In this document: positions 26,715-33,653 of the stretch, one piece after another
Layout of the letters: the number at the start of each line of letters is the position of its first letter
Position numbering within the stretch: the stretch's first letter is position 1
NCBI RefSeq assembly: GCF_003185915.1
Contig: NZ_QHLZ01000003.1
Span: 110,489-174,488, forward strand
Direction of reading: 5' to 3'
Source of the DNA: Arthrobacter psychrochitiniphilus
GTDB taxonomy: Bacteria; Actinomycetota; Actinomycetes; Actinomycetales; Micrococcaceae
Length of the DNA: 64,000 nucleotides
Notes under the pieces: generated by a model
The model's database searches: none
What the model was told of the DNA's origin: nothing
What the model saw: the letters and a program-made list of their open reading frames with translations, nothing else
Program-made: the position numbers and the translations under genes

Positions 26715-26879
26715 CAGTGCACTGAGAGTAGGCAGAAGCGCGTAATTTTAGAAAATTTTGACCAATTTTGGTGATTTGGCACTCTCGATTCGATTCTTGA
26801 GCAAATTCCTTGTATTGTTTTACTGCTTCCACTTCTTGGGAGCGAAAGTCAGACCTGTTGTTTGGGTATGGCTGGCCTT

Positions 26880-26964
26880 GGCAGATTACCCGAGTGGCCA
26901 AAGGGGGCTGACTGTAAATCAGCTGGCAACGCCTTCACTGGTTCGAATCCAGTATCTGCCACCA
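26880..26964 (+). tRNA. tRNA-Tyr (GTA)
   Basis: An 85-nt class II tRNA with a long variable arm. The 5' acceptor strand GGCAGAT pairs with ATCTGCC; the anticodon loop CTGTAAA gives anticodon GTA; the T loop is GGTTCGAATCC; the CCA end is encoded (26962-26964). A terminator follows directly. Confidence 0.97.
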
Positions 26965-26970
26965 AACGGG

Positions 26971-27012
26971 AAACCCGGAACAGCGCACTGAGTGCGAGGT
27001 TCCGGGTTTTTT
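26971..27012 (+). terminator. Terminator after tRNA-Tyr
   Basis: AAACCCGGAAC (26971-26981) pairs with GTTCCGGGTTT (26999-27009), with an inner GCGCACT/AGTGCG stem, then TTTT. Confidence 0.9.
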
Positions 27013-27035
27013 GCTGTTGTACGTCGCGGGCGAAC

Positions 27036-27041
27036 TACAGT
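27036..27041 (+). promoter_or_regulatory. Candidate leaderless -10 (TACAGT)
   Basis: TACAGT lies 6 nt before ATG 27048, the next gene's start; no clear Shine-Dalgarno is present. Confidence 0.5.
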
Positions 27042-27047
27042 TAAGTC

Positions 27048-27824
27048 ATGGAATACGTCGTGCCCTTGATCATCTTGTTAGTTGTTGTCATTGTTGTGGT
27101 TGTGGGTGCCCGGCTCATAGGAAGCCGAAGCCGGCCAGAGCAGGACTCCACGCTGAACGGATCCTCGGCAGAGCCTAGCGCCAAGGGGCCCGCCGCCAAG
27201 GATCCCGGCGTCAAGAAAACGAGGCATGGGCGCGATATCACCCGAGAGGATGCGCAGGAAGCCAGTGCGCGGCTGACTCCGGAGACTCACCGGCGTGTGT
27301 ACTCGTTGATAGCCCAGCACCAAGTACTCAATGCGGTGAAGGAATATCGCAAGGCAACGCGCACCGGACTCGGAGAAGCCGCGGCTGCCGTTGCGGCCCT
27401 GGCTCAATTCCCACAGCCTACTCCTGAACCAGCTTCCAAAGACCAAGGAATAATCAACCAGGCTCCAAGCCCCACTGCAACGGGAGGACCGCTGACCGTG
27501 GCGGACATCATCAACGCTGGACCGGCGGCTGAGGACCCCATGGAGGCGCCTAAACCTGACAGTCCCTCCGGGGAACTGGCCGCGGACTTACAAATGAAGC
27601 CGGCTGCCGCCAAGGGCCAATACCGCTACCGGGCCATCGTCTCCCAAGGCGATGAGGTGCGGGAGGTGGCCAGTACCCGGCTCAACGCGGAGATTTATGC
27701 TCAGATTCGCCAGTTGGCGCTCTCCGGAAATTACGACGGCGCAGCCCACCTTCTGCGGGACCACGCAGAAATCGGGGTGACGGACGCTCAAGAGTTTGTC
27801 TCTATGATCAGTCCGGAAGACTAG
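27048..27824 (+). CDS. Membrane-anchored protein with L7/L12 C-domain-like motifs
   Basis: A 258-residue protein of unknown role. Residues 4-26 form one strongly hydrophobic N-terminal helix followed by RSR-type positive charge, so the rest should face the cytoplasm. Residues 80-120 (VYSLIAQHQVLNAVKEYRKA then TRTGLGEAAAAVAALA) closely resemble the KIEAIKLYREATGLGLKEAK helix-turn of ribosomal protein L7/L12. A second, weaker copy lies near the end (IYAQIRQLALSGNYDGAAHLLRD and GVTDAQEFVSMI). A proline-rich linker separates them. L7/L12 C-domains bind translation GTPases, which suggests but does not show a membrane-linked interaction of that kind. It starts at ATG 27048. Confidence 0.75.
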   Translation: MEYVVPLIILLVVVIVVVVGARLIGSRSRPEQDSTLNGSSAEPSAKGPAAKDPGVKKTRHGRDITREDAQEASARLTPETHRRVYSLIAQHQVLNAVKEYRKATRTGLGEAAAAVAALAQFPQPTPEPASKDQGIINQAPSPTATGGPLTVADIINAGPAAEDPMEAPKPDSPSGELAADLQMKPAAAKGQYRYRAIVSQGDEVREVASTRLNAEIYAQIRQLALSGNYDGAAHLLRDHAEIGVTDAQEFVSMISPED

Positions 27825-27983
27825 GCTCAAGCACACAGCTGCAGCCTGAGCCGTGCGGCCACGGCCGTCATATTCTCGTCAGGTGCTACAAACCTCTCAA
27901 AGTCTCGATATGCTTCGCCAGTCAACTTTGTGTCCGGATGGTGAGTCCGGCTAGTGCCCTTGGGGGAGTGCTTGAACTTTTCT

Positions 27984-28601
27984 ATGCGCCTCGGCTCGCG
28001 TAAGCCGCGTTATTTTCTGATTGTGATTTTTGCGGTCTTGGCCTTGTTGCTTCCTTTGCTGGTGGCTCCTACCTCTGCTCAGGCTGCCGCCTCTTCTGCC
28101 ACTCGCATTACCAAATTTGTGGTGGGGCCAGCCACCGTGACCAAAGGGAAAACACTCAGCTATTCCGGCCAAGTGCAGCAGGCCAAGGGGAGCTCTTGGG
28201 CCAACACGGGCGCAATCACGGTCAAGATTTACTTCGATCCGGATGGTTCGGCGCCGAAGACTTTGGTGAGAACCTTGAAAACCAACTCAGCGGGTGCCTT
28301 CAAGGCGAGTGCTGCGGCGAGTGTTTCAGGCAAGTGGACTGCGCTGGTGCCCGCTCAGGGGCAATACAAGGCCTCATCCACAGGGGCAATAAACAACAAG
28401 GTTGTGGCTGCCGCCAAACCCACCTCATCCAAGCCAGCCAGCAAGTGGAACTGCCCATCATGGGCGCCGATCAAGGGCAACGCACCCAGTAAGATCTACC
28501 ACCTCAAGAATCAGAAGTTCTATACAAAGACCACGCCTGAGATCTGCTTCAGCACCGAGACTGCTGCCAAGAATGCCGGATACCGCAAGTCCAAAGTTTA
28601 G
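27984..28601 (+). CDS. Secreted protein with Ig-like region and C-terminal sunset domain
   Basis: A roughly 205-residue secreted protein. A Sec signal peptide covers residues 1-37 (RYFLIVIFAVLALLLPLLVAP, cleavage near AQA). Residues 40-140 look like a bacterial Ig/adhesin-type beta domain with TVTKGKTLSYSGQV. The last 50 residues have two cysteines and the CPSWAPIKGN, KIYHLKNQKFYTKTTPEICF and AGYRKS elements of the sunset domain found in actinobacterial secreted proteins. The function is unknown, probably surface binding. The start is uncertain: ATG 27984 fits the signal peptide, while TTG 27972 or GTG 27954 lie nearer a GGGGGAG. Confidence 0.82.
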   Translation: MRLGSRKPRYFLIVIFAVLALLLPLLVAPTSAQAAASSATRITKFVVGPATVTKGKTLSYSGQVQQAKGSSWANTGAITVKIYFDPDGSAPKTLVRTLKTNSAGAFKASAAASVSGKWTALVPAQGQYKASSTGAINNKVVAAAKPTSSKPASKWNCPSWAPIKGNAPSKIYHLKNQKFYTKTTPEICFSTETAAKNAGYRKSKV

Positions 28602-28653
28602 GACTGCGTGCTTGCTGGTTTTGCCTGCAGAATCACTGATGGAGCAGGCAGAA

Positions 28654-28896
28654 TCAGTTTGCCTTTTGGGTGTTTTCCAAAACGAAGCCGTCCTGATGGT
28701 GGATCAGCTGGCGGCCCATGCCGGAGTCCAGTTGGATCCATAGGCACTGGCGGTCGCTGGAAAGCGTCTCCACACGGCCTGCGAGGCGCCAGCCGCGGTT
28801 GTTGACAAGAGTTATTGGCTCATTGTGGGTCAGGGCCGGCCACACCTCGTTATTTTCGGGATCAATAAAAGCTCGGTGATGAAGTGGGCGTGTCAT
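28654..28896 (-). CDS. Small conserved-looking protein of 80 residues, unknown
   Basis: An 80-residue basic, soluble protein: MTRPLHHRAFIDPEN at the N terminus, then a compact beta-rich stretch with TLVNNRGWRLAGRVETLS and LWIQLDSGMGRQLIHHQ. I do not recognise a family. ATG 28896 is strongly supported by AGGAGATCCC immediately upstream; in-frame longer starts exist but lack a site. It is convergent with the sunset-domain gene and divergent from the thioredoxin gene. Confidence 0.7.
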   Translation of the reverse strand: MTRPLHHRAFIDPENNEVWPALTHNEPITLVNNRGWRLAGRVETLSSDRQCLWIQLDSGMGRQLIHHQDGFVLENTQKAN

Positions 28897-29135
28897 GGGA
28901 TCTCCTGGTGTGAAAGTCATCGCTGCTTCCTTGTCTGCTAACTCAACATCGCCAGCCTGCGTGCTCAAGGTGAATTCTCTGTTAACTTGGTGTGTCTTTG
29001 CTCCTAAATTTCAGAGAATAAGGAGAGGTCTCCACTGTCTTCGTGCAGGCGGTCCGCACCATGGGCGCAGCAAAGGCGCAGGCGCCCTTCCTCACGCGGT
29101 GAGCGAAACCTTGGGCATGAGTGTGGGCTATCCCG

Positions 29136-29141
29136 TACGGT
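29136..29141 (+). promoter_or_regulatory. Candidate leaderless -10 (TACGGT) for thioredoxin gene
   Basis: TACGGT lies 6 nt before ATG 29148. Confidence 0.45.
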
Positions 29142-29147
29142 TAAGGC

Positions 29148-29528
29148 ATGGCTACAGTTGAAATCACCACGGAAAATTTTGGTCCCACCATTGAAGGCAA
29201 CGACATTGTGATTGTTGACTTCTGGGCTAGCTGGTGCCAGCCCTGCGTGCGCTTCGCACCGACCTTCGAGGCTGCTTCCGAGAAGCACAGCGACGTTGTG
29301 TTCGCCAAGGTAGACACCGAAGCCCAGCAGCAGCTTGCCGCAGAAGCAAATATCACCTCCATCCCGACGCTCATGGCGTTCCGTGAAAAGGTGCTGGTGT
29401 TTGCACAGCCCGGCGCCCTGAACGGAACACAGCTTGATTCTGTCATTGACGCCGTTAAGGCCCTTGACATGAGCGAAGTTCATGCAACTGTTGCCGCTAA
29501 GCAAGACGAATCCAGCGCCGCGGAGTAA
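29148..29528 (+). CDS. Thioredoxin with WCQPC active site
   Basis: A 126-residue thioredoxin-fold protein; the active-site pair is Cys30 and Cys33 in ASWCQPC, and the cis-proline lies in ITSIPTL. It should act as a cytosolic dithiol reductant. Glutamine replaces the usual glycine between the cysteines, which normally shifts redox potential and partner choice. The C terminus carries about 15 extra acidic, alanine-rich residues beyond the fold. No thioredoxin reductase gene is nearby. A strong terminator follows. Confidence 0.93.
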   Translation: MATVEITTENFGPTIEGNDIVIVDFWASWCQPCVRFAPTFEAASEKHSDVVFAKVDTEAQQQLAAEANITSIPTLMAFREKVLVFAQPGALNGTQLDSVIDAVKALDMSEVHATVAAKQDESSAAE

Positions 29529-29540
29529 CTACCTCAAACG

Positions 29541-29590
29541 AGAAAGGGGGCACCTCACCGAAGTTGGTGTGGTGCCCCCTTTTCTTTTTT
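29541..29590. terminator. Bidirectional terminator
   Basis: AGAAAGGGGGCACC (29541-29554) pairs with GGTGCCCCCTTTTCT (29571-29585), followed by TTTTT; between the convergent thioredoxin and ABM genes. Confidence 0.9.
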
Positions 29591-29592
29591 GT

Positions 29593-29871
29593 TTAGGATC
29601 GTTCCAGTTTCACGGGCTCAGCCAGCAGTGCGCTCAGGGATTCGTTGAGATCCTGCACAGCGATTCCCTTGCTGTGTTTGACGAGGTCCTCGTCTGAAGC
29701 CCACTGCTCTGTCAATACGATCTTTTCCTCGGAGTCCTCAGTGATTTCGTACTGGATGCAGCCGGCTTCTTCAACGACCTGCTCGATGGCGATCTCGAGG
29801 GCGAGCTTCACACGGAAGTACTCGTCCTCATTGGGAATGAAGGTGGCTTTTAGGTTGATAATCTCGCTCAT
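29593..29871 (-). CDS. Antibiotic biosynthesis monooxygenase (ABM) family protein
   Basis: A 92-residue ferredoxin-like dimeric-barrel protein. The sequence runs from LKATFIPNEDEYFRVKLALE through EEAGCIQYEITEDSE and IVLTEQWAS to a C-terminal helix, the usual ABM pattern with conserved Glu-Gly-Cys-xx-Tyr and EQW elements. Small members oxidise quinols or similar aromatics without cofactor; the substrate is unknown. ATG 29871 is preceded at 6 nt by TAGGCT (29878-29883, minus strand), so it is a leaderless candidate. Confidence 0.88.
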   Translation of the reverse strand: MSEIINLKATFIPNEDEYFRVKLALEIAIEQVVEEAGCIQYEITEDSEEKIVLTEQWASDEDLVKHSKGIAVQDLNESLSALLAEPVKLERS

Positions 29872-29877
29872 AAAAAC

Positions 29878-29883
29878 AGCCTA
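29878..29883 (-). promoter_or_regulatory. Candidate leaderless -10 (TAGGCT) for ABM gene
   Basis: TAGGCT on the minus strand, 6 nt before ATG 29871. Confidence 0.5.
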
Positions 29884-29969
29884 GGCGATCTTGCCTCAGG
29901 GAAGAGAAGCGGTTCCGCACTGTGAACCTCGCTTAGCCACCTGACAGGGTACCGTTCAGTGCCTGCGGT

Positions 29970-30923
29970 TCAGTGCCCGCGGTGGTCCTGGATGCTCATG
30001 CGTGGCCCGAAGGTTGGTTTGCGAAAGCCGCTCAGTTGCAGCATCCGCACCACGCGCTGGCGGTGACCTCGCCACGGTTCAAGCAATTCCAGCATCGTGG
30101 CGTCATCCACAGGTTTTCCCGCCAGCGCCCAGCCAACATAAGCGGCCAGATGGTAATCACCTACGGCTACATGGTCAGGAGATCCGTGGGTTCGTTGGGT
30201 GACTTCTGCCGCAGTCCACTGGCCAATTCCGGGGATGCTTTGCAACTTAATCCCCGCCTCGTCTGCGGGCAGCTGGCTCAACCGTTCCACGCCCGACGCC
30301 GAACGTAACACCCGCTGCACAGTTGCCGAACGCTGCGGTCCAACGCCCGCCTGATGCCATTCCCAAGAGGGGATGGCGGCCCATTGCTCCGGGGTGGGGG
30401 CAACCCTGAGATCAGCCGGGACATTTGGGTCAATACCCGCACCAGGAGCCGCAGAACCAAACTTTCGCAGTAGCGTGGAGTAGCCGCGCCGGGCTTCTAG
30501 GGCGGTGACTTTTTGTTCCAAAATAGCGGGTACCAAGGCATCAATCATCCGCCCGGTGGAAGGCAGGCGCACGGCCGGGTTGCGACGTCGTGCTTCTTTG
30601 ACACGCGATGGCAGGGTGGCAGCAAACGTGGGGGAGTCAAACGCTGACCAGTCATCGTGGCGTCCCAGCAATGCGGCAGCCCCAGCCAAGGCATCCTCTG
30701 CCCCTGGGCCCCAGGCTCGGACGTGCAGTTCAGCGCCGTGCGTGGTGACGCCCAGCGTGGCTGCGCCAGCAGGGGTATTGAAGGCAAGCCACGCAGCGTG
30801 CGGTGTGAGCCGGACGGTGGTGTCGCCTGGGCCGCGGGCCAGGATGCCTAGCGTCTGCGGCAGGGAGTACGGGCCAGCCACATCCCACACCCCAGGGGGT
30901 GCGGAGTCGGCTGGGGTTTTCAT
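29970..30923 (-). CDS. AlkA-like DNA-3-methyladenine glycosylase (HhH-GPD)
   Basis: A 317-residue protein with the HhH-GPD fold of AlkA/DNA glycosylase II. The N-terminal 100 residues form a beta domain. A helical core follows: ALVPAILEQKVTALEARRGYSTLLRKFG, the helix-hairpin-helix LQSIPGIGQWTAAEV, and the catalytic aspartate in HVAVGDYHLAAYVGWALAG. It should remove alkylated bases from DNA. No adjacent ada or ogt gene is present and it appears to be a single-gene unit. The annotated start (ATG 30923) has no strong ribosome binding site. Confidence 0.88.
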   Translation of the reverse strand: MKTPADSAPPGVWDVAGPYSLPQTLGILARGPGDTTVRLTPHAAWLAFNTPAGAATLGVTTHGAELHVRAWGPGAEDALAGAAALLGRHDDWSAFDSPTFAATLPSRVKEARRRNPAVRLPSTGRMIDALVPAILEQKVTALEARRGYSTLLRKFGSAAPGAGIDPNVPADLRVAPTPEQWAAIPSWEWHQAGVGPQRSATVQRVLRSASGVERLSQLPADEAGIKLQSIPGIGQWTAAEVTQRTHGSPDHVAVGDYHLAAYVGWALAGKPVDDATMLELLEPWRGHRQRVVRMLQLSGFRKPTFGPRMSIQDHRGH

Positions 30924-30968
30924 GATTCCATGGTTGCACGGGAGTCTGACAGCAGGGTGTGCTTCCCC

Positions 30969-31035
30969 AAAAACGCTCCCGCAGATTCGGGGTATTTTAA
31001 GACAACGCTGCTGCAGCAGTGCGGGAGGGTTTGTT
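30969..31035 (-). terminator. Terminator after anion permease gene
   Basis: AACGCTCCCGCA (30972-30983) pairs with TGCGGGAGGGTT (31020-31031) with one mismatch; an inner stem surrounds CTGCAG. Read on the minus strand it ends in a T run. The same CGCTCCCGCA arm recurs in the terminator at 42132. Confidence 0.75.
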
Positions 31036-31076
31036 AAAAAAATGAACTCGTTCTGCAGGAGCGTTGGTAGTGAGGG

Positions 31077-32306
31077 TCAGCCGGGCATTCCTGAGGAGAG
31101 CCACAAAGCCAATACTGCAGCGGGGATCAGCGGTAGCAACAGGACAGCGCCGGCCAGTGCGTACCCAGTCCAAGAAATGTTGATTCCCATCGATTTGAGC
31201 CTGCCGTGCCACAACAGGGTAGCCAATGAGGCCCAGGGCGAGACAAGCGGGCCTAGGTTAACGCCAATCAATACGGCAGCCAGCCGCACGGCGGAGCCGG
31301 CCGTTGGCTCAAGCGCCAGATACGCAGGGAGGTTGTTGAACCCGTTAGCGCTTGCCATTCCCAACCCGGCGAGTTGCAGCAGGCTCAGATAGTCATTTCC
31401 TGAGCCGGAGATGCGGGCTAAGGCTGCACCCAAGCCATGGTCGTGGAGGGCTGCAACCAGCATAAATAACCCCATCGTCAGCAGCAGAGGCTGGAACGGA
31501 ATCATGCGCAAGCGCAAAGCAGAACGCCGTCGAAAAATAAACACGGCCACCAGGAAACACGCAGCAATACTGGCAGGGATAGCAACGGGAACGCCTGAGA
31601 CTAGTGCTGGCAGCAGAAGTGCAACTGTTGCCCCGCTGATTAGCAGCAGTGGCTTGTCTGTCTCTGCAGGAATCTCGGGCGCGGTATACGAGCCTTTAAA
31701 ATCCTTCCGAAACCAAACGAGTAGGAACGCCAACGGTGCCACAATACCAACCAGCGCCGGCGCCCACATCAACTGCAGAAATCCCGCTAGACCAATATCA
31801 AGTTGCTGACGGGCCAGCAAGTTGGTCAGGTTCGAGACAGGCAGAAAAAGCGAAGCCGTATTGGCCAGCCACACTGTTGTCAGTGCGAACGGCAACGGGT
31901 GAATACGGGCATGCCGGGCCAGCGTGACCACCACCGGGGTGACCAGCACGGCAGTTGTGTCCAGAGAGAGGAATACCGTACTCAATGCGGCCAAAACAAC
32001 TACAAGCAGCCACAGTGTCATGACCCGGCCAGAGAGTGAGCGCTGCGCTTGTGATCGGCCACGGCCACGGCAGGTACCAAGGCGTGCCAACCAGGCGGTG
32101 ATGATGCGAAACAGTCCAGCGTTATCGGCTAGCTCCGTGACAATAGTCATGGCCGCAACAAATAACAGGATTGGTACCGTGCGTTCAAAAAGCTCTCCTG
32201 CAGATCCCCGGCTCAGAGTCCCATTGGCAATCAGGATTAGCCCAGCGGTAAACAGGGCGGGCGGCACAATGGCGCTCGCCAGCTTTTTTATGACTGCGCC
32301 GGACAT
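31077..32306 (-). CDS. ArsB/SLC13-type anion permease
   Basis: A 409-residue integral membrane protein with about eleven helices of the ArsB/NhaD/SLC13 ion-transporter superfamily. TELADNAGLFRIITAWLAR, LSLDTTAVLVTPVVV, and ANGFNNLPAYLAL followed by GVNLGPL (a conserved ArsB-like pattern) support this. It could export arsenite or move another anion such as a dicarboxylate. No ArsR, ArsC or ArsA gene lies nearby, so arsenic resistance is only one possibility. It stands between a DNA glycosylase gene and a LysR gene, all on the minus strand, with its own terminator. Confidence 0.85.
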   Translation of the reverse strand: MSGAVIKKLASAIVPPALFTAGLILIANGTLSRGSAGELFERTVPILLFVAAMTIVTELADNAGLFRIITAWLARLGTCRGRGRSQAQRSLSGRVMTLWLLVVVLAALSTVFLSLDTTAVLVTPVVVTLARHARIHPLPFALTTVWLANTASLFLPVSNLTNLLARQQLDIGLAGFLQLMWAPALVGIVAPLAFLLVWFRKDFKGSYTAPEIPAETDKPLLLISGATVALLLPALVSGVPVAIPASIAACFLVAVFIFRRRSALRLRMIPFQPLLLTMGLFMLVAALHDHGLGAALARISGSGNDYLSLLQLAGLGMASANGFNNLPAYLALEPTAGSAVRLAAVLIGVNLGPLVSPWASLATLLWHGRLKSMGINISWTGYALAGAVLLLPLIPAAVLALWLSSGMPG

Positions 32307-32544
32307 TCTCTAATGGTTGCACGGGGGTTGAACGTGAGGCGGGTGCAACGCCCTCTCGATGTTGCCGTAGCGAGCTGTTCCGCCTTCTCAGCAAGATTCA
32401 ACAAGACGCTGCAGGGCTCATTTGATGCAGGAGAGCTCGGGTATCCACTGCTGAGTCGACAAATTAGAACGAACCCTTGCACAGGAGTTGGGACGTAATG
32501 CGGCCCCTGCTAATTTGAAAAATACGGAGCCTGTCCCGTCTCGG

Positions 32545-33510
32545 TCAATCCAGCAGACGCCTTGGCTCAAGATAATGGGTAGTTTCCTCTTCACCGAGAG
32601 CTAGTGCGGTCTCGGTGAGAATTTCCCGGCACGCCATAATGGCTGGGCGCAGCCGGCTGGCCAGCCGGGCGGAGGTAAACACTGTTCGCCGTGGCAGATC
32701 CGGCAGATCCAGCAGAGTCAGTGCTGGCGGGCGTCCGGTCCACATAAGATCTGGCATGAGACCCACAGCATTCCCGGATTCGATGAGCCGGATCTGGGCT
32801 TGGAGATCGGCGGTTTCAAAGCGGACATCGGGCTCAAATCCGGCCTGCCGGCAGGTTTGCTCGGCCCAGTGGCGCGATGCGGCGCCGTGCGGTTCCATGA
32901 CCCAGGGCAGGCGGGCCGTGTCTGCAATGCCTGTGATGGGCCCCGTGAGTAGGCGGGACATGCCTCCTGCAACCCCCTCGTGCGGCACGGCAAGGCGGAT
33001 GGCATCGGTGGTGAGCGTGACGCGGTCCAGCTCGGGGTGGAGCGGGGCGGCGTGGCCGGGATATTGCTCCGCGACCACCAAGTCAAAGTCCCGCGCCCAC
33101 GTCTCATACAGCGCCGTCTCGGGTTCGCGCTGAACCACTTCAAGGCGCACCTCCGGATAGGCCTGCGCCATGGCGGTGAGCATGTTCGGCAGCAGCGCCA
33201 GGGCTGCAGATTGAAACACGGCCAGCCTCACGGTCCCTGTCACGGTGGACAGGGACGCTGAGAGAAAAGCCTCGGCGCGTTCCAGAGTCTCCAATATTTC
33301 GGCGGTGTGTGCCACGAGAATCTCTGCCTGCGGGGTTAACTGCACGCGCCGGCCCACCTTGCGCAGCAATTTTGCCCCAGCTTCCTTCTCCAAGAGAGCC
33401 AACTGCTGGGAGACTGCGGACGGGCTGTACGCCAACGCCGCGGCAACGTCAGCGAGGGTTCCGCGAAGGTGCAATTCGCGCAGCATGCGCAGCCGTTTGA
33501 GGTCCAACAC
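32545..33510 (-). CDS. LysR-family regulator, probably of putA
   Basis: A 321-residue LysR-type regulator. The N-terminal winged helix reads MLDLKRLRMLRELHLRGTLA with recognition region YSPSAVSQQLALLEKEAG; the remainder is a periplasmic-binding-protein-like effector domain (about 90-300). GTG 33510 is chosen because GGAGG lies 5 nt upstream; a TTG at 33522 would place the start before that site. It is divergent from putA, and actinobacterial LysR genes in this position commonly control the neighbour, so proline-responsive control of putA is inferred. The shared 143-bp region contains an AT-rich dyad. Confidence 0.88.
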   Translation of the reverse strand: MLDLKRLRMLRELHLRGTLADVAAALAYSPSAVSQQLALLEKEAGAKLLRKVGRRVQLTPQAEILVAHTAEILETLERAEAFLSASLSTVTGTVRLAVFQSAALALLPNMLTAMAQAYPEVRLEVVQREPETALYETWARDFDLVVAEQYPGHAAPLHPELDRVTLTTDAIRLAVPHEGVAGGMSRLLTGPITGIADTARLPWVMEPHGAASRHWAEQTCRQAGFEPDVRFETADLQAQIRLIESGNAVGLMPDLMWTGRPPALTLLDLPDLPRRTVFTSARLASRLRPAIMACREILTETALALGEEETTHYLEPRRLLD

Positions 33511-33537
33511 GGACGCCTCCAAATAGTTTAGTAGAAA

Positions 33538-33552
33538 TGATTAATATTCATC
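33538..33552. promoter_or_regulatory. AT-rich dyad in lysR-putA intergenic region
   Basis: The imperfect inverted repeat ATGATTAATATTCAT sits in an unusually AT-rich stretch (33530-33600) between the divergent lysR and putA starts. This matches the T-N11-A type of site bound by LysR regulators. Confidence 0.4.
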
Positions 33553-33653
33553 ATAAATCACCACTTTTGCTAAATGAACATTCGCTCCATACTGGTGGTG
33601 AGAACCATTATTTCAGGACATCCCAAACAACAGAAAAGAACGCACCAGCAGCC

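Noticed and set aside
31077..32306. Arsenic-resistance operon
   Set aside because: Only an ArsB/SLC13-type permease is present; arsR, arsC and arsA are absent, so naming an arsenic operon would go beyond the evidence.
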